In this document: positions 33,557-44,580 of the stretch, piece after piece
Layout of the letters: every line of letters begins with the position of its first letter
Numbering within the stretch: the stretch's first letter is position 1
NCBI GenBank assembly: GCA_021432635.1
Contig: MU270053.1
Coordinates: 124,001 to 188,000 of the forward strand
DNA length: 64,000 nucleotides
Direction of reading: 5' to 3'
From: Thozetella sp. PMI_491
Lineage: Eukaryota > Ascomycota > Sordariomycetes > Chaetosphaeriales > Chaetosphaeriaceae
Notes under the pieces: generated by a model
Told to the model about the DNA's origin: nothing
Database searches by the model: none
What the model saw: the letters and a program-made list of their open reading frames with translations, nothing else
Position numbers and translations under genes: made by a program

Positions 33557-34860
33557 TTATGCATCGTCTTTGTACAGCTGCAAATAGCTTGCCCTTAGTC
33601 TCATTTGGAGGTGCTCATCCGCCGTGATGGTCGTGCGTTCCGCGTAGGGATTTTGCTGCGATACATCCTTGGGGTTGTTGAAGTTCCTCACCCGCTCGCT
33701 CGGGACCGCGTTCAGCAGCATGGTTCCCACCGGATGGCAGAAGAAGGCGATTGAGTACCGCGGCTCCGAGTCCGTTTCGCCGGAGACCGCGCCCTTTCCA
33801 GGCCCAGGGAAGACAACACGGTGCACAGTGCTCCGCAGGAGGCCGTTGGTCCAGTACGACAACAGGTCGCCGATGTTGACGAGAATGGGCGGGGCCGGAT
33901 CGTTCTCGGTGCCCGGCGGGCTTACAGGCACGGGGGCCCAGGTGTTCTCCTGGGTGAGGATCTCAAGGCCGGCCTGGCCCCGGAGGCGGAACAGCATCGT
34001 GATGGACCCGTAGTCCGAGTGCGCCCCCGCCCGGACGTCTTCGGTGCTTGCATCAGTGCTCGAGAGGACAGGGTAATGGAGCAACCTTAGAATCGTGCCG
34101 GAGGCGCCCTTCTCTTTCAGATGGGCGGTCGTGAAAAAGTCGGGAGGGTTGACCTATTATTCCAGCACCATTAGACGCACGCCCGCGCTCTAGACACCCG
34201 ATGGGGTTTGGGAGGAGGAACCGCTTACATCCAGCCCGATGCCTAACAAGGTGTTGATCTTGAGGCACATCTCATAACAGAGGTCTCGGAAAGTCGCGAG
34301 GTTCGCCTCCTGGTCTGCGATCGTGGGAGGAATAGGCTGCTGCGCCTTACCGTTTACGAACTCGCCAAAGTTGAAGGCCCTATAGTTCCGTTAGACCCGG
34401 TGGACATGAGCAGAAGCGGAGAGCTTTCTGCCACCTACTCCTTGTAGTCGCCGACCTGGCTCTGGTTAGCAGATCAATTCAAGCAACGAGAGCAGTGGCT
34501 ATGGCACTCACCCGCTGGTTCTTAGGGTCAAGAGTCTCGACCTGCATCCCCGACCAGCCCTGGTTGTTTTGCTGAATGGCGCATTTCTGCTTCTCCTCTA
34601 GGGGTGCTCTAAAGAGGTTCTTGGACTATGGTAAAAGAGAACGGCATGAGCCAAGCGGCTCGTGGACCAAGGCTCGAAGACGGGGTGCATACTATGTTGA
34701 AGGCACTTTCGACAGCCTCTACAGGGATGTCTTTTCCGGTGTTCTTGACGTAGATAAAGCCATGCTCGACGGCCGCCTCGACGAGCTCTTTGGCAACTTT
34801 GGCCTGCTCGTCGCCCTCGGCGGCGATGTCAATGACAGGGATCTTGGCTGCGCTGACCAT
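33557..34860 (-). CDS. 2-oxoglutarate/Fe(II) dioxygenase, isopenicillin-N-synthase-like
   Basis: Five exons, 34860-34693, 34625-34512, 34455-34439, 34379-34229 and 34153-33557, give 348 aa. The third exon is only 17 nt, coding GDYK with a split codon at its end. The N-terminal segment IPVIDIAAEG and the DIOX_N-type GFIYVKNTG match the family. The iron-binding triad is His195 and Asp197 (HSDYGS) with His261 (STVHRVV). The 2-oxoglutarate-binding Arg282-x-Ser284 is in RYSIAFF. All active residues are intact. Fungal members act on small molecules, for example in secondary metabolism, but the substrate is unknown. It lies convergent to the Zn2Cys6 gene. Confidence 0.9.
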
Positions 34861-35884
34861 CTCTGCCGTTAGATCGTTATCTTGGTTGGGTATAGAGACA
34901 GCGAGCAGAGCTGCCTGGCTTCCGAGAGTTACGGTTATGTTGAACCTAGATGGGAAACTCTATTATGCCACACAAGGCCGAAATACAGCCGTCCCAAAGT
35001 AGAAAGTCCGTGGCAATCTGTTGTGATTTTTTGCCTGACAGGGGAGTGTGAAGGTGCCGCGGGATACTCTTGGAGATTGCCGTTAGGGTTGAACACCAGA
35101 TCTCGTTATCGGCCGGATGCCGCCGCCTGCCAATCAAGTGGGCCAAGAGTTATTCACTACGGGAGGCTGCACCTAGAGGATGCAGGGCCGGATGCTAATT
35201 AATAGACTCAGGACGTCGGAAATAGCGGTCACTTGTTCTTACACATGAACCAGCCCCATCGAGTCACGGTGCAGTGAGGTCATTGACCAGGCTCCAACTA
35301 GTAGTAGTATGTCGAAGATGGGACGAGCGACTGAGGACGAACCAGAGGTAGGCAATAGCCGTAGAAGGTCGTACCGGGAGGAATGGCGCTGTGGCAGCTG
35401 GCACCAAGTGGCAGGTTCGAAGGTACTTGCGCGTTTTCGCCCCATGGCTCCGTTGGCTCTAGCCGCCTCCAGGCCAGGGTCGTCACCCATGTGGGCGCCA
35501 GAGCACGCGGTCCTGGGGTTAAAGTTGGTTGGAGATAGCTCCCTATTCCGGCCACGCGATGGTCTCTGCGCCCAAAGCTGAGGCTTCTCCCGTGGCATCA
35601 GTTTCCCCCCGCCCCTTCGTCTCCCTGCATCCGAAACCGTCCAAAATCCACGCAACATCGTCACCACCGCCCGATTGACATGTTTTTGCATTTTCTCTCG
35701 TCAGCATCGCCTCGCCGCCGCCATTGATTCCACCATCCCTCTCTCCCCATTTCCATCGCCTGCGCGCCCCTGGAATTTCTGGGTCGATGGCTTATGTGCA
35801 GTGAAAAACCAAACTCGTGGAAAAAAAATTCTGAAGCAGTGATTCAACACCCGCCCGGGACGCAATCTCGCCCTTTCCTCAGCC
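34861..35884. promoter_or_regulatory. Divergent region, oxygenase / IES1
   Basis: The 1,024 bp must hold two promoters. A pyrimidine-rich run is close to the IES1 ATG (35690-35760). Small frames only; nothing recognised. Confidence 0.4.
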
Positions 35885-38155
35885 ATGGCCACCTCTCCCG
35901 CATCGGAGGCAATGAGCTCCCCCCCCCCGGTCGACAAGTCCTTCATGACCAACGTCACTGAGGATGAGGACTCGAGCAAGATGATCTCCCGGACGCCCGA
36001 ACCCGCCGAGCGCCAGCCTCGTGGCAAGAAGCGCGCGAGAGGCGACGACGCCAATGCATCGAGCACCATCGGGAAGATCAGGCATCTCAAAAAGGAGGAC
36101 GGCGAGCCTTTGTGGCGCAAGGACATCCAGTACGACTTCCTCAAGGCCGTCTTCTCGGACGAGCAGAATGTCTTCACCAACAGCTACGAATCGGGCAAGC
36201 TTGGCAAGCAGTGCTTCGCCGACCTCTACATCGACACCATGTCTAGGAGCACCAAGACCAGCAAAGTCCTCCGCGACAAGCTGCTTAGTGATCGCGAAGC
36301 CGCGAAGGGCATGGCTATGGTCTGCCTCCTGGTCAATATCGGCCGCATGAACACCACCCTCAACTGTGCGTACCTCCACCCTACACAGACCCTCTAACCC
36401 CCGACGCGTCGGCCCAACTCGCTCGATGCTAATTTCTATGCAGTCTTCCCCGAGATGCGAGCCCAGCTCCGAACATACCACGCGATTCCATCGTTGCAGG
36501 CACACCAAGACCCACATGCCTACAAGCAGCTCCAAGATGCGCCCAGGTTGAAGTCCATCCTCAAGGGAGGCGCCGAGGATCGACGAGAGCCCCAGAGCTT
36601 GGATGATATCAAGGCCCAGAACGTACCTCGGACCAACCCGGTCAACCTGTTGTTCGTCATTTGCCAGTCAGCGACCAAAATCGCCGAGCTGCACTTCCCC
36701 CCGGGCCGCGAGTTCCACGACCTGATCATGAAGACGAATCTATCGAGCCGTAGCCGCGCGCGCGCATTCCTGTGGCTGATGTGGTTCTATCTCGAGTCAG
36801 ACTTCACCGAGGAAGGCTGCGATGAGAACCCTTTCGGTCCCGGCGTCGACTACGGGGTCGATGTCGCCAACCAAGGCGTGCCTCGCCTGGACCCCATGAC
36901 CAAGGAGGAGGAGGCTCTAGAGAACCAGGATCCGCAGGAAGAGGTCGACTTTGGCTTCGCCAAGCAGAAAACACGTGCCAAGATCATCGAGGCGGACCAA
37001 CAATTCATCGCAGATAACCAGACCAAGCGTGGCGGTGGATCTCGCAAGAGCGCGGCTGGCGCTGGCGGCGACGATGGGCCGAGCACCGGTATTCTCCCTC
37101 GCATACGGCCCTCCAAGCATCAGGACAGCGACATCGATAGCGTCAGATCAACCCCGCCGCCGCGGTCTCTAGCTGCGAGACAGAGTGGTGCCGGTAGCGT
37201 AATTCGCCGCGGCGCGGCCGGCCTCAAGTATCAGCTCTTCGAAGGCTCATCGCCTGGCGGCGGTACGGCCGAGGGTATCGTCGCTCGCAAGCCTCGCCCA
37301 CCCACTGCGCACCAGCTCGCGGTCGAGCGGAACCGGACTCAGCATGTTGAGTATATCCTAGACCGCGGTATCCGCAAGAGCCATCATAAGTTCCGCAAAG
37401 CCCGCCGTGCCGAAGGCTCTCTCGTCCGCGCTCTTAACCGCCTCGGGCACATGACGGATCCTTTCGAGGACAGCGACGATGATGACTGCCAGATGCACAA
37501 CAAGCAGCTGGCCCTCATGGGTGGCCCCAACGGCGAGTCCAAGGGCTTTCCCTACCGCGAGAGGGGCTTCGGTGGCCTGTGCCAGCTGCGAGGGGAAGAT
37601 GACGACTTTGGCGAGGAATTCGCCACGTTCTGCGCCTCCATCCGTCGTACTCAACGCCGCCTTGAGCGTTGGGAGGCACACGAAGGACCGGAGCTGGGCG
37701 TCATCCAGCCGATCAAGCGGGCTCGCCAGAACCGGCCCGAACCGCTCGACGACGACCTCGACGGAGAAGGTTCGCCTTCCAAGGATGCGATAGACCCTGC
37801 CGAGACTGAGGACGAGACCGAGTTGGTGATCAAGGCGCCGCCCCGCCGTCGCCCCGCCGCGCGCCGCGCACCGCGCCCCAAGGCCAATGGGCGGCGCTCC
37901 AACGTCAACGGCGACACCCGTGCGGATGACAGCGTGGCCGACATCGATGCCGACGGTGATACACAAATGGAGATCGGCAACGACTTGGATGACGTGGACA
38001 AGGAGCTGCTCGGCCTGGCCGAGGATGATGATGGCCCCACGCAGGGCCCGAAGGAGGACGACAACGAAGGAGAGGAGGATCTGGACGATGCCGATAGGGC
38101 GCTGCTGGGCATGGATACTACCATGATGGATGACGAGACTGACTACTCGGACTAA
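35885..38155 (+). CDS. IES1: INO80 chromatin-remodelling complex subunit Ies1
   Basis: Ies1 is a fungal-specific subunit of the INO80 nucleosome remodeller. Two exons, 35885-36365 and 36444-38155, with a 78-nt intron, give 730 aa. The conserved core at about 55-270 has STIGKIRHLKKEDGEPLWRK, FLKAVF, FADLYIDTM, KTSKVLRDKLL, AAKGMAMVCLLVNIGRMNTTLNF (split by the intron) and FPEMRAQLRTYHAIPSLQ. Next come PRTNPVNLLFVICQSA and RARAFLWLMWFYLES. The remaining 450 residues are disordered. They contain basic patches, including RRRPAARRAPRPKANG, alternating with acidic stretches, and end in TDYSD. The recognition rests on the core; the tail varies widely among relatives. Confidence 0.88.
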
Positions 38156-38575
38156 GAGGCCGTATCTGGCATGACGAGATTAGCCGTTGAGGTTGACCAT
38201 GGCGAGGGGAATGATCTAGGCAGGTGTGTAAGTATACGAAGGGCTCGGTCCACGGGATGCTTTGGTTTTGGTTGGGACGATTCTCAGAATGCCTGTCGGA
38301 TAGGCTGGCTGGCGTTGGAAGGGGGATATAGTACAGCTGGGGCGAATGGGGGTCTGCTGCCCGCTGCCTTACATAGGAACTGCTGAAGCTGGCCCCCTAT
38401 ATTCTCTCTACGTACCACAAAATAGAAGAACGGCGTGGTGGGGATGCGTAATATTCTTGATTATGCGCTATCTCCTTACCCATATTCTAAGGTTCCGACA
38501 AGTAGTTAACTGAAGGATGTTGCACATGATTTACGGCGCAAGAGATGCCTTGTGGCTAGCCGCCCTGCAAGCCTT
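38156..38575. other. Convergent 3' region, IES1 / RWDD-like gene
   Basis: The 420 bp between convergent stops hold no recognisable feature. Confidence 0.45.
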
Positions 38576-39029
38576 TTAGACGAAGGCCATGGCCTTCCTC
38601 CACCATTCCAGAATCCCATTCTGCTCCATGATGGTGGCAAACTCCTTGACCGTAGCGACCTCGTTCAGGCCAGGCTGCCACCTGTCAGATTTGGGGGCGG
38701 GACCGGCGCCTATGGGAAAGGGGCTGGGTCTTGCCATCAGTTGGTAGTCTTTGTATCGAAGCCTCTGCCAGCGGGTCCCCGTCAACACGAGCTGGGGATG
38801 GAGTGGGTGCAGTGTAGGTAAGGTTAGCTCTCACATGGACAGTCGAAACCCATTCCCGGACGCCCTCCTCGCTACCATTACAATACATGATGCCCGGGCA
38901 CCCTCCGCTGCGGAGGAGGGCATAACAAGCATGCTTGTCTGCTGCCTTCTTCAAGTGGGCCACCTTTTTGCGCGAAGTGATGTGGTGGGTGCGTATGAGG
39001 GCATGGTAAAGGACGCCATGTCCAGACAT
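38576..39029 (-). CDS. Small protein with a Prp3/RWDD C-terminal-like (DUF1115) domain
   Basis: Two exons, 39029-38835 and 38764-38576, with a 70-nt intron whose acceptor restores the frame, give 127 aa. The pattern of the domain is seen as YHALIRTHHITSRKKV, an alternating helix, GGCPGIMYCNGSEEGVREW, then RLRYKDYQL, and a C-terminal NGILEWWRKAMAF. In human RWDD2/RWDD3 and Prp3 this fold sits at the C-terminus of a larger protein; here it forms nearly the whole protein. The function of the stand-alone form is unknown. It diverges from the ligase-like gene across 499 bp. The start at 39029 is the first in-frame ATG. Confidence 0.78.
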
Positions 39030-39528
39030 GGAAGGCCAAGAAAGAAGGAGGGATCACATTAACGAGTCACACGATGGGTTGGAAGGCTGAAGGTCTGAAT
39101 GGTAGCCTATAGCTGGCTGCTCCGTGAAAAGACGTGTGCTGCATGAAAGAGGCTGGGTGAGTGGGCTGTGATTCACCCGAACGGCAGCCGCGGCTTCCTC
39201 ACGCAAATCCTTAATGGCAGGTGAGGCGCTAGCTCGATTCACCCAGCCCAATTTAGATACAACCAGCACGTGCTCACGCGGCGCCTGGTCGCCCCGCAAC
39301 GCGCCGGGCGTGTGTCCACATCGCAACAAACTTCAATTCAGGAGGCAGAGCTGGGCCGTGAATCCTCTAGGTAGCCGCCGCCCCGGCCTGAGGTGTGTAA
39401 CAGGCACCAGTCTCGTAACCCGAATTTCCTACAAATACCGCTTGCTTCTTCAGCATTCAGGTTCCTCTCAATGGCGGAGAGCGACCATAAAGGGTTGCCA
39501 GACTCGACCTACTATCGCAACCGTCGCC
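39030..39528. promoter_or_regulatory. Divergent region, RWDD-like / ligase-like genes
   Basis: The 499 bp hold both promoters. A frame continues upstream of the chosen ligase start, but its residues look like chance sequence. No motif recognised. Confidence 0.35.
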
Positions 39529-42500
39529 ATGTCGTTCCGGTTTTCGTACGTGTGCGACCTCCTCGAGGGTCTCGCAGATAACAGGCCGGAGAAGTCGGGC
39601 TACCGCCCCAGCCAATATCTTATTGAGCGATGGTTCGCGCTGCACGACGCCAGGCTTCGTCGCGACGACTTTCCCCTCGCTGCCTTGCTCTCGATCCTGC
39701 TCCCGGAAAAGAGGACGGATCGAGTGTATGGCATCCAGGAAAGCAAGCTTCGCGGGATTTTTGGTCGTGCCCAGGGCCTCGGGCGGCCACGCCTGCAAGA
39801 ACTTGATCAGTGGAATCGGCCGGGGTCTAAGCGTGATTTCGCTGAATGCATCGAAGCTGTCCTGAAAGCCTCCGTGAGTCTCTCATTTACTGACCAAAGA
39901 TATCCTTTGGGCTAGAGTCAACTAACCCTGCATCAGCCATGCTCTATCGATCCATTGGTCACCATCAAGGAGATTGATGACGGCCTCAACGCTGTTGCCT
40001 CGGGATACCGGTATAGCTCGCCTACCATTCGGGCGCTCCCTCATTCTACAAGCAATCCCCACATCCACCTTGGCAGTCTCTACAAGCGGCTCTCGCCGCG
40101 GGATGCCAAGTGGTTCACCCGGCTGATCCTCAAGAACTATGGAACTGCTTGTCCAGATCCCCGGGTTGTGTACAAGTGCTGTCACCCTGCCCTGCCTTCC
40201 CTCCTTCGCGTCCAGGATGACTTTGTCGCTGCCGGTCAGACGATCCAGCTACATCGCCGTCTGGCACGTGTTACCGATGACCCTTTGGACAAAGAGAACC
40301 TGGCAAAGTTTCTGGCGCCAGTGATTGGCATCAAGGTGGGCCGGCAGACCTGGATGAAGGGACGAAGCATCAAGAATTGCTTAGAGATGGGCCACGGGAG
40401 AATGAGCTGCGAAGAGAAGTTAGACGGGGAGTACTGCCAAATCCACATCGACCTGAGCAAAGGAGAGGATTGCATCCAAATATTCTCCAAGAGTGGGAAG
40501 AACAGCACCCAAGACCGGCGTGCTTTGCACGGGTGAGCCATACCCACCGTCAAAGCTCGCAGGCGACTTCTAACCTTGCGATAGTGCTATTCGACGGTCT
40601 TTGCAAATCGGGAAGATGTCTTGTCCCTTCAAAAAACGGTGCATCCTCGAGGGCGAGCTGTTGGTCTACAGCGATAAGGTAGGTGGGATCTTTCGCTTAG
40701 CTGAGTATTTTCTAATGCGAAGCAGGACAAAAAGATACTAGCCTTTGACAAGATCCGTAAGCATGTCTCGCGTTCGGGGGCATTTTTGGGCACAGATGCA
40801 GACTCACAGTATGGACCCTTTTACCGCCTCTCAGGAATGGCCGAGACTGATCTGCATCAGACGACATCATTGGGAGCATCTCATGATCGTCTATTACGAC
40901 ATTCTAGTGGTAGACGACGAATCCTTATTGAACACCTGTCGATCGAGGCGATTCGTGCATCTCGAGCGTCTTGTGACCTGCATCCCCGGCCGATCGGCAT
41001 TAGTCCGCCGCCATACGATCAACTTCGATCGGCCTTCTGCCGGATTGGACTTACAGAGGGCATTGGATAAGTGCACAGAAGGGAAGGGTGAGGGCCTGGT
41101 ACTAAAGGCCGACGACCCGTACTTTAGCTTCGGCTCCTCGAGGAGACGCTTCGAGGGCTGTCCAATCAAATTAAAGAAGCAATATCTTCAAGGGAACGGG
41201 GATGTGGGCGATTTTGCCGTGGTTGCCGCCCGGTACGACGCGGCAAAGGCCAAAATCTATGGCATCCCTCATCTCAAGTATACCCACTTCTACATCGCAT
41301 GCCTGTTGAACAAGGACGAGGTGCTGGGCCGGGGCTGGCCACCTCGCTACAGAGTCACCAATGTTGTCGAACTCAACAAGACACAGATGCGGGAGCTCGT
41401 CTCGTATGCAAACCCAGAGGCTGTTCTCGTATCAGAGGGCGAGGACTTAGGTTTCGAGATTGCGCCCGGCATCGACAATGGCAAACTCCCGTCTATCCTG
41501 TTTCCAGAGCCACCAGTATTCGATATCACCTCTTTCTCCTTCGAGAAGCCGGGAAACACTGGCTTCTGGTGCCCTAGATTTCCAGGCGTCAGCAAGATAC
41601 ATCTTGATCGGACGTGGCGGGACGTGATCTCTTTCGACGAGATGCAAGAATTGGCGAAAGAAGAGACGGGGGTCTCGTTCCCTGTAGGAACTGAAGAGAC
41701 TCGAAGGCTCGCCTTGGCCTCGGCGACCCGGCAGACGGAGCGCTGTCCATCAGAAATTAGCCAAGAGACGAGAGTGACGACCCCTGCGCAATCTTCGCAG
41801 CTGAGTCAAAGTTGCGGTGGCAGTTGCTCTATACCAATAACCCAATCGCCCTCCTTGCCCACAGCCACTTCTGCTATGGCAGCACCACCCCCTCCTTCCA
41901 CACCTTCTGGGCCCGTACCCGGCACGATATTCGCCACATCGCCAACGCATTCTGGCACTAACAGGCGTCCGGCCGCAAGCCTTGGAGAGCCAGTAGAAAT
42001 TTACGGCGGTAGGCGACAAGTATCGCCCCAGAAAGCCAGGGCCAGGAAAAACAAGCAAATGGCGCCCATACCGCCAACTGTCATAATAATATCTGACGAT
42101 TCTCAGAGTCAGCCAAGATCGCAGCGGAAGAGAATACCTCTTGGGGAGGTTACTAGCCCCTCACACTCCCAGAGCAACGAGATGCCTAGGCCTATAGCCA
42201 GCTTTGTTGACGACGATGCTGCCCATGTTATCGCAGCGACCCAGCATTCAGTTACACCAACATCAGGGCAAAAGCCATGCCCATCGGGGTCTCCGTCACG
42301 GACTCCGACTTCATCTGGGGCTACAGAAGGACCCCAGTCATCAGGGGGCAAGCGAAAACGCGCCTTGTCAACGAGCAAGGCGTCTTCTGAGAGAGCAGCG
42401 AAGAGGACTTGTTTGTGTCCAGGCCTCTGTCGACTCGCTCGCTGCCAGCTTCTTTTGGCGCCGTGTGTCTCGCGTATCCCCTGGCTGACCGAGGATCTGC

Positions 42501-42868
42501 TCTCCTTCCATGGTGTTGACGAGCATGTGTCGGATCCTGCGGCGTGGAATGCCGACCCAACTATGGACGCCACCGAGATGAGCATCGCCTCGACAGCAAA
42601 TGGGCCACGTCCGGTTCGGAAGGTAGCCCTTGTCGAGTCTCGTCGAAAAGCGGCGACTGAAGAATTTCTCCGCCGTATCGAGGCGGCGAATCTCGCGCGC
42701 AGCAACGGCAGGAAGGAGTACGTGATGGTGTTTGACTGGAGGGTCATGGAGGCCCTGGCAAAAGAGGAAGAAACATACGCGAAGATATCAGGAGAAGCTA
42801 GGCGCGATGTATTTGACATGAGGAACACGAACAGCATTTGGCGGAAGCATTGGGTGGGTTTGGTTTGA
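39529..42868 (+). CDS. ATP-dependent DNA ligase-like protein without visible BRCT domains
   Basis: Five exons, 39529-39873, 39937-40532, 40585-40678, 40726-40808 and 40861-42868, with introns of 47-63 nt, give 1,041 aa. An N-terminal DNA-binding-like helical region is followed by the nucleotidyltransferase motifs. Motif I is EKLDGEY with adenylation Lys276. Next come EGELLVY, then motif III VYYDILVVDDESLL, motif IV EGLVLKADDPYF and motif V PIKLKKQYL. The motif wording is closest to the DNA ligase IV group. Residues about 610-1041 are mostly Ser/Pro/Thr-rich with a short Cys-rich stretch (TCLCPGLCRLARCQLL) and a helical end. I see no BRCT pair, which ligase IV uses to bind XRCC4/Lif1. Fungi carry such ligase-like paralogues, and their role is unclear. 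Confidence 0.85.
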
Positions 42869-43107
42869 TGGCATCACATAGGCCTGAGGTTGAACAGGCG
42901 CTGCCTGCATCGGCATTTGGCTTGTGACGTGCCCATAGAAACGTGCATGGTAAGGATAGGGATCTGCATGGTACGGCGCGCTATACCAATGGGAGGGTTG
43001 GGTTTTTTATTCTAGCATAGCCGTGGAAGGCTCACGGCGAACTGACAAGGGGTAGTTTGCACAATGCATGGGCACGTCAGCCTCTAATACAACTAAGCAA
43101 CAGATTG

Positions 43108-43154
<47 letters not shown>
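43108..43154. repeat. Compound (CT)n(TG)n microsatellite
   Basis: A CT run (43108-43120) changes directly into 17 TG units (43121-43154). It is noncoding and likely to vary in length between strains. Confidence 0.95.
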
Positions 43155-43155
<1 letters not shown>

Positions 43156-43290
43156 TGGAATGAATGCCTTGGCTTCCAAGAAGTGGCCAATGGGTAGCCT
43201 ATTTCGTCGCATTGTCGCATGGTCATTGCGGCCCTCGGTGCCTGCTAGTGGACTGCCCCTGACTTCGTGTTTACTTCGCCTTACAAGCTC

Positions 43291-43303
43291 GGGTTAGGGT
43301 TAA
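43291..43303. promoter_or_regulatory. Telomere-type box (TTAGGG repeats) upstream of MRX11-like gene
   Basis: GGGTTAGGGTTAA, two telomere units, about 315 bp before the ATG at 43616. It is the same motif in reverse orientation as the one before ORC2. Confidence 0.55.
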
Positions 43304-43615
43304 CTGTGGGGTCGGAAGCGTCAATTGGCATTCTCATTTCTCTGGTCGTTGCCTAGGAGCACGAGCTTACGAAGTAGAGCGAGCTTGCTAACGAAGCGTA
43401 TCCGCGACTAAGAGCACGGAAATGGATGCGAGACGGCGGTTTTAGGTCAGGTGAAGATTTAGAGTCTCAAAAAGAAGTTCTCGCGGTATCTATGAGATAC
43501 GTCTTTACGTGTCCTACTTTCCAGGTCATCTATGGTGAGTTGCCATTGCTTTAGCTTCGCTCGCTAGCTCTTCTGACGCAGCTCTGAGTAGCACTGCCAA
43601 GCCAAACCTCCAGCC

Positions 43616-44230
43616 ATGGCATTTCGCAGCCCATTAGGCGGTCTCAGGTTTCTGAGCTCACGGCTCCCGTTTGTGCGAGCCCCAGGGGTCTCCCGGTTGC
43701 GGCCGCGCGCGGTGAAGCGCCGTGCTTACAGCGGCGCGGGCCGCCAGGACGCCGAAGCTGCCAGCTCGCGCGCGAGCCGCATCCTCTCGCGCCTGCCGCC
43801 GTCCATGCGCAAGTACACGGACCGGCTGCGCAACGCACCCGTGTCGCATGTCGTGGCCTTCCTGGTTCTCCACGAGCTGACGGCCATAGTGCCTCTTGTC
43901 GGGCTGTTCGGATTCTTCCACTACACCGACTACGTGCCAATTGGGTACATGCTGGAGAACTACGGATCCTACGTCCGCGATGGTGCTATCAGATTCGAGA
44001 GGTACTTTAGGAAGAAAGGCTGGCTGGGGGAGGAAGATAGAGGGGCGGAGGATGAGGGAGCCCTTGATCTGTGGCAGGCGAGCGGGCGGTATAAAATGGT
44101 CGTCGAGGTCGCGCTGGCTTATGCCATCACTAAAGTCCTCCTTCCAGTACGCATAATAGGAAGCGTGTGGGCCACACCGTGGTTCGCAGGAGTCCTGATT
44201 CGCATGCGGCGGCTGGTATGGCGTTCGTAG
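43616..44230 (+). CDS. Mitochondrial FLILHELTA-family membrane protein (Mrx11-like)
   Basis: A single exon of 204 aa. It carries FLVLHELTA at residues 82-90, the diagnostic motif of the FLILHELTA family (yeast YPL041C/Mrx11). The N-terminal 50 residues are Arg/Ser-rich without acids, as in a mitochondrial presequence (RPRAVKRRAYSG). A hydrophobic segment follows the motif (IVPLVGLFGFFHYTDYV), and a second lies near the C-terminus (VEVALAYAITKVLLPVRIIGS), so two membrane spans are likely. Yeast Mrx11 associates with the mitochondrial expression network; its exact function is not known. The length and order match the family. Confidence 0.87.
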   Translation: MAFRSPLGGLRFLSSRLPFVRAPGVSRLRPRAVKRRAYSGAGRQDAEAASSRASRILSRLPPSMRKYTDRLRNAPVSHVVAFLVLHELTAIVPLVGLFGFFHYTDYVPIGYMLENYGSYVRDGAIRFERYFRKKGWLGEEDRGAEDEGALDLWQASGRYKMVVEVALAYAITKVLLPVRIIGSVWATPWFAGVLIRMRRLVWRS

Positions 44231-44580
44231 CCGAGTACGAATAGGCATCATCGCTCCAAGACTAGAGAAGTCCTTCAGGGGAATAGAAGCACTTCTATAT
44301 CTCGCTGGGGACAAGTTCGCACCTACCTTCAGGGAAGGGGGCGGTGCGCAGTAGGTTTCCCTAAAGACAGCGTCTTTGGATCTGAGATGACCCAAAAGTC
44401 TCTACTATGCTTGGCGGCTTAGCAGCACGGAGGATATAATCGAGGATGGCTGAGCATGTGCGAGAAAGGGAGCAAGTGGATGGATAGGCCAGAATCGGTA
44501 GCCTCGATTTGCTTGCTCAGATAGAGATAAACTCCAATCTACTCTAGTACTTTCTTATGTGTAGGCATATATAAGGCGCT
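44231..44580. other. Convergent 3' region, MRX11-like / NDK1
   Basis: The 350 bp between two stop codons hold no recognisable feature. Confidence 0.45.

Larger units (their letters stand above)
42869..43615. other. Intergenic, ligase-like / MRX11-like genes
   Basis: The 747 bp hold a dinucleotide microsatellite and a telomere-type box, both listed separately, and otherwise nothing recognisable. Confidence 0.5.

Noticed and set aside
31423-34860. Biosynthetic gene cluster around the Zn2Cys6 regulator
   Set aside because: Only one metabolic enzyme is present; the other neighbours are SEC39 and IES1, which are housekeeping genes.
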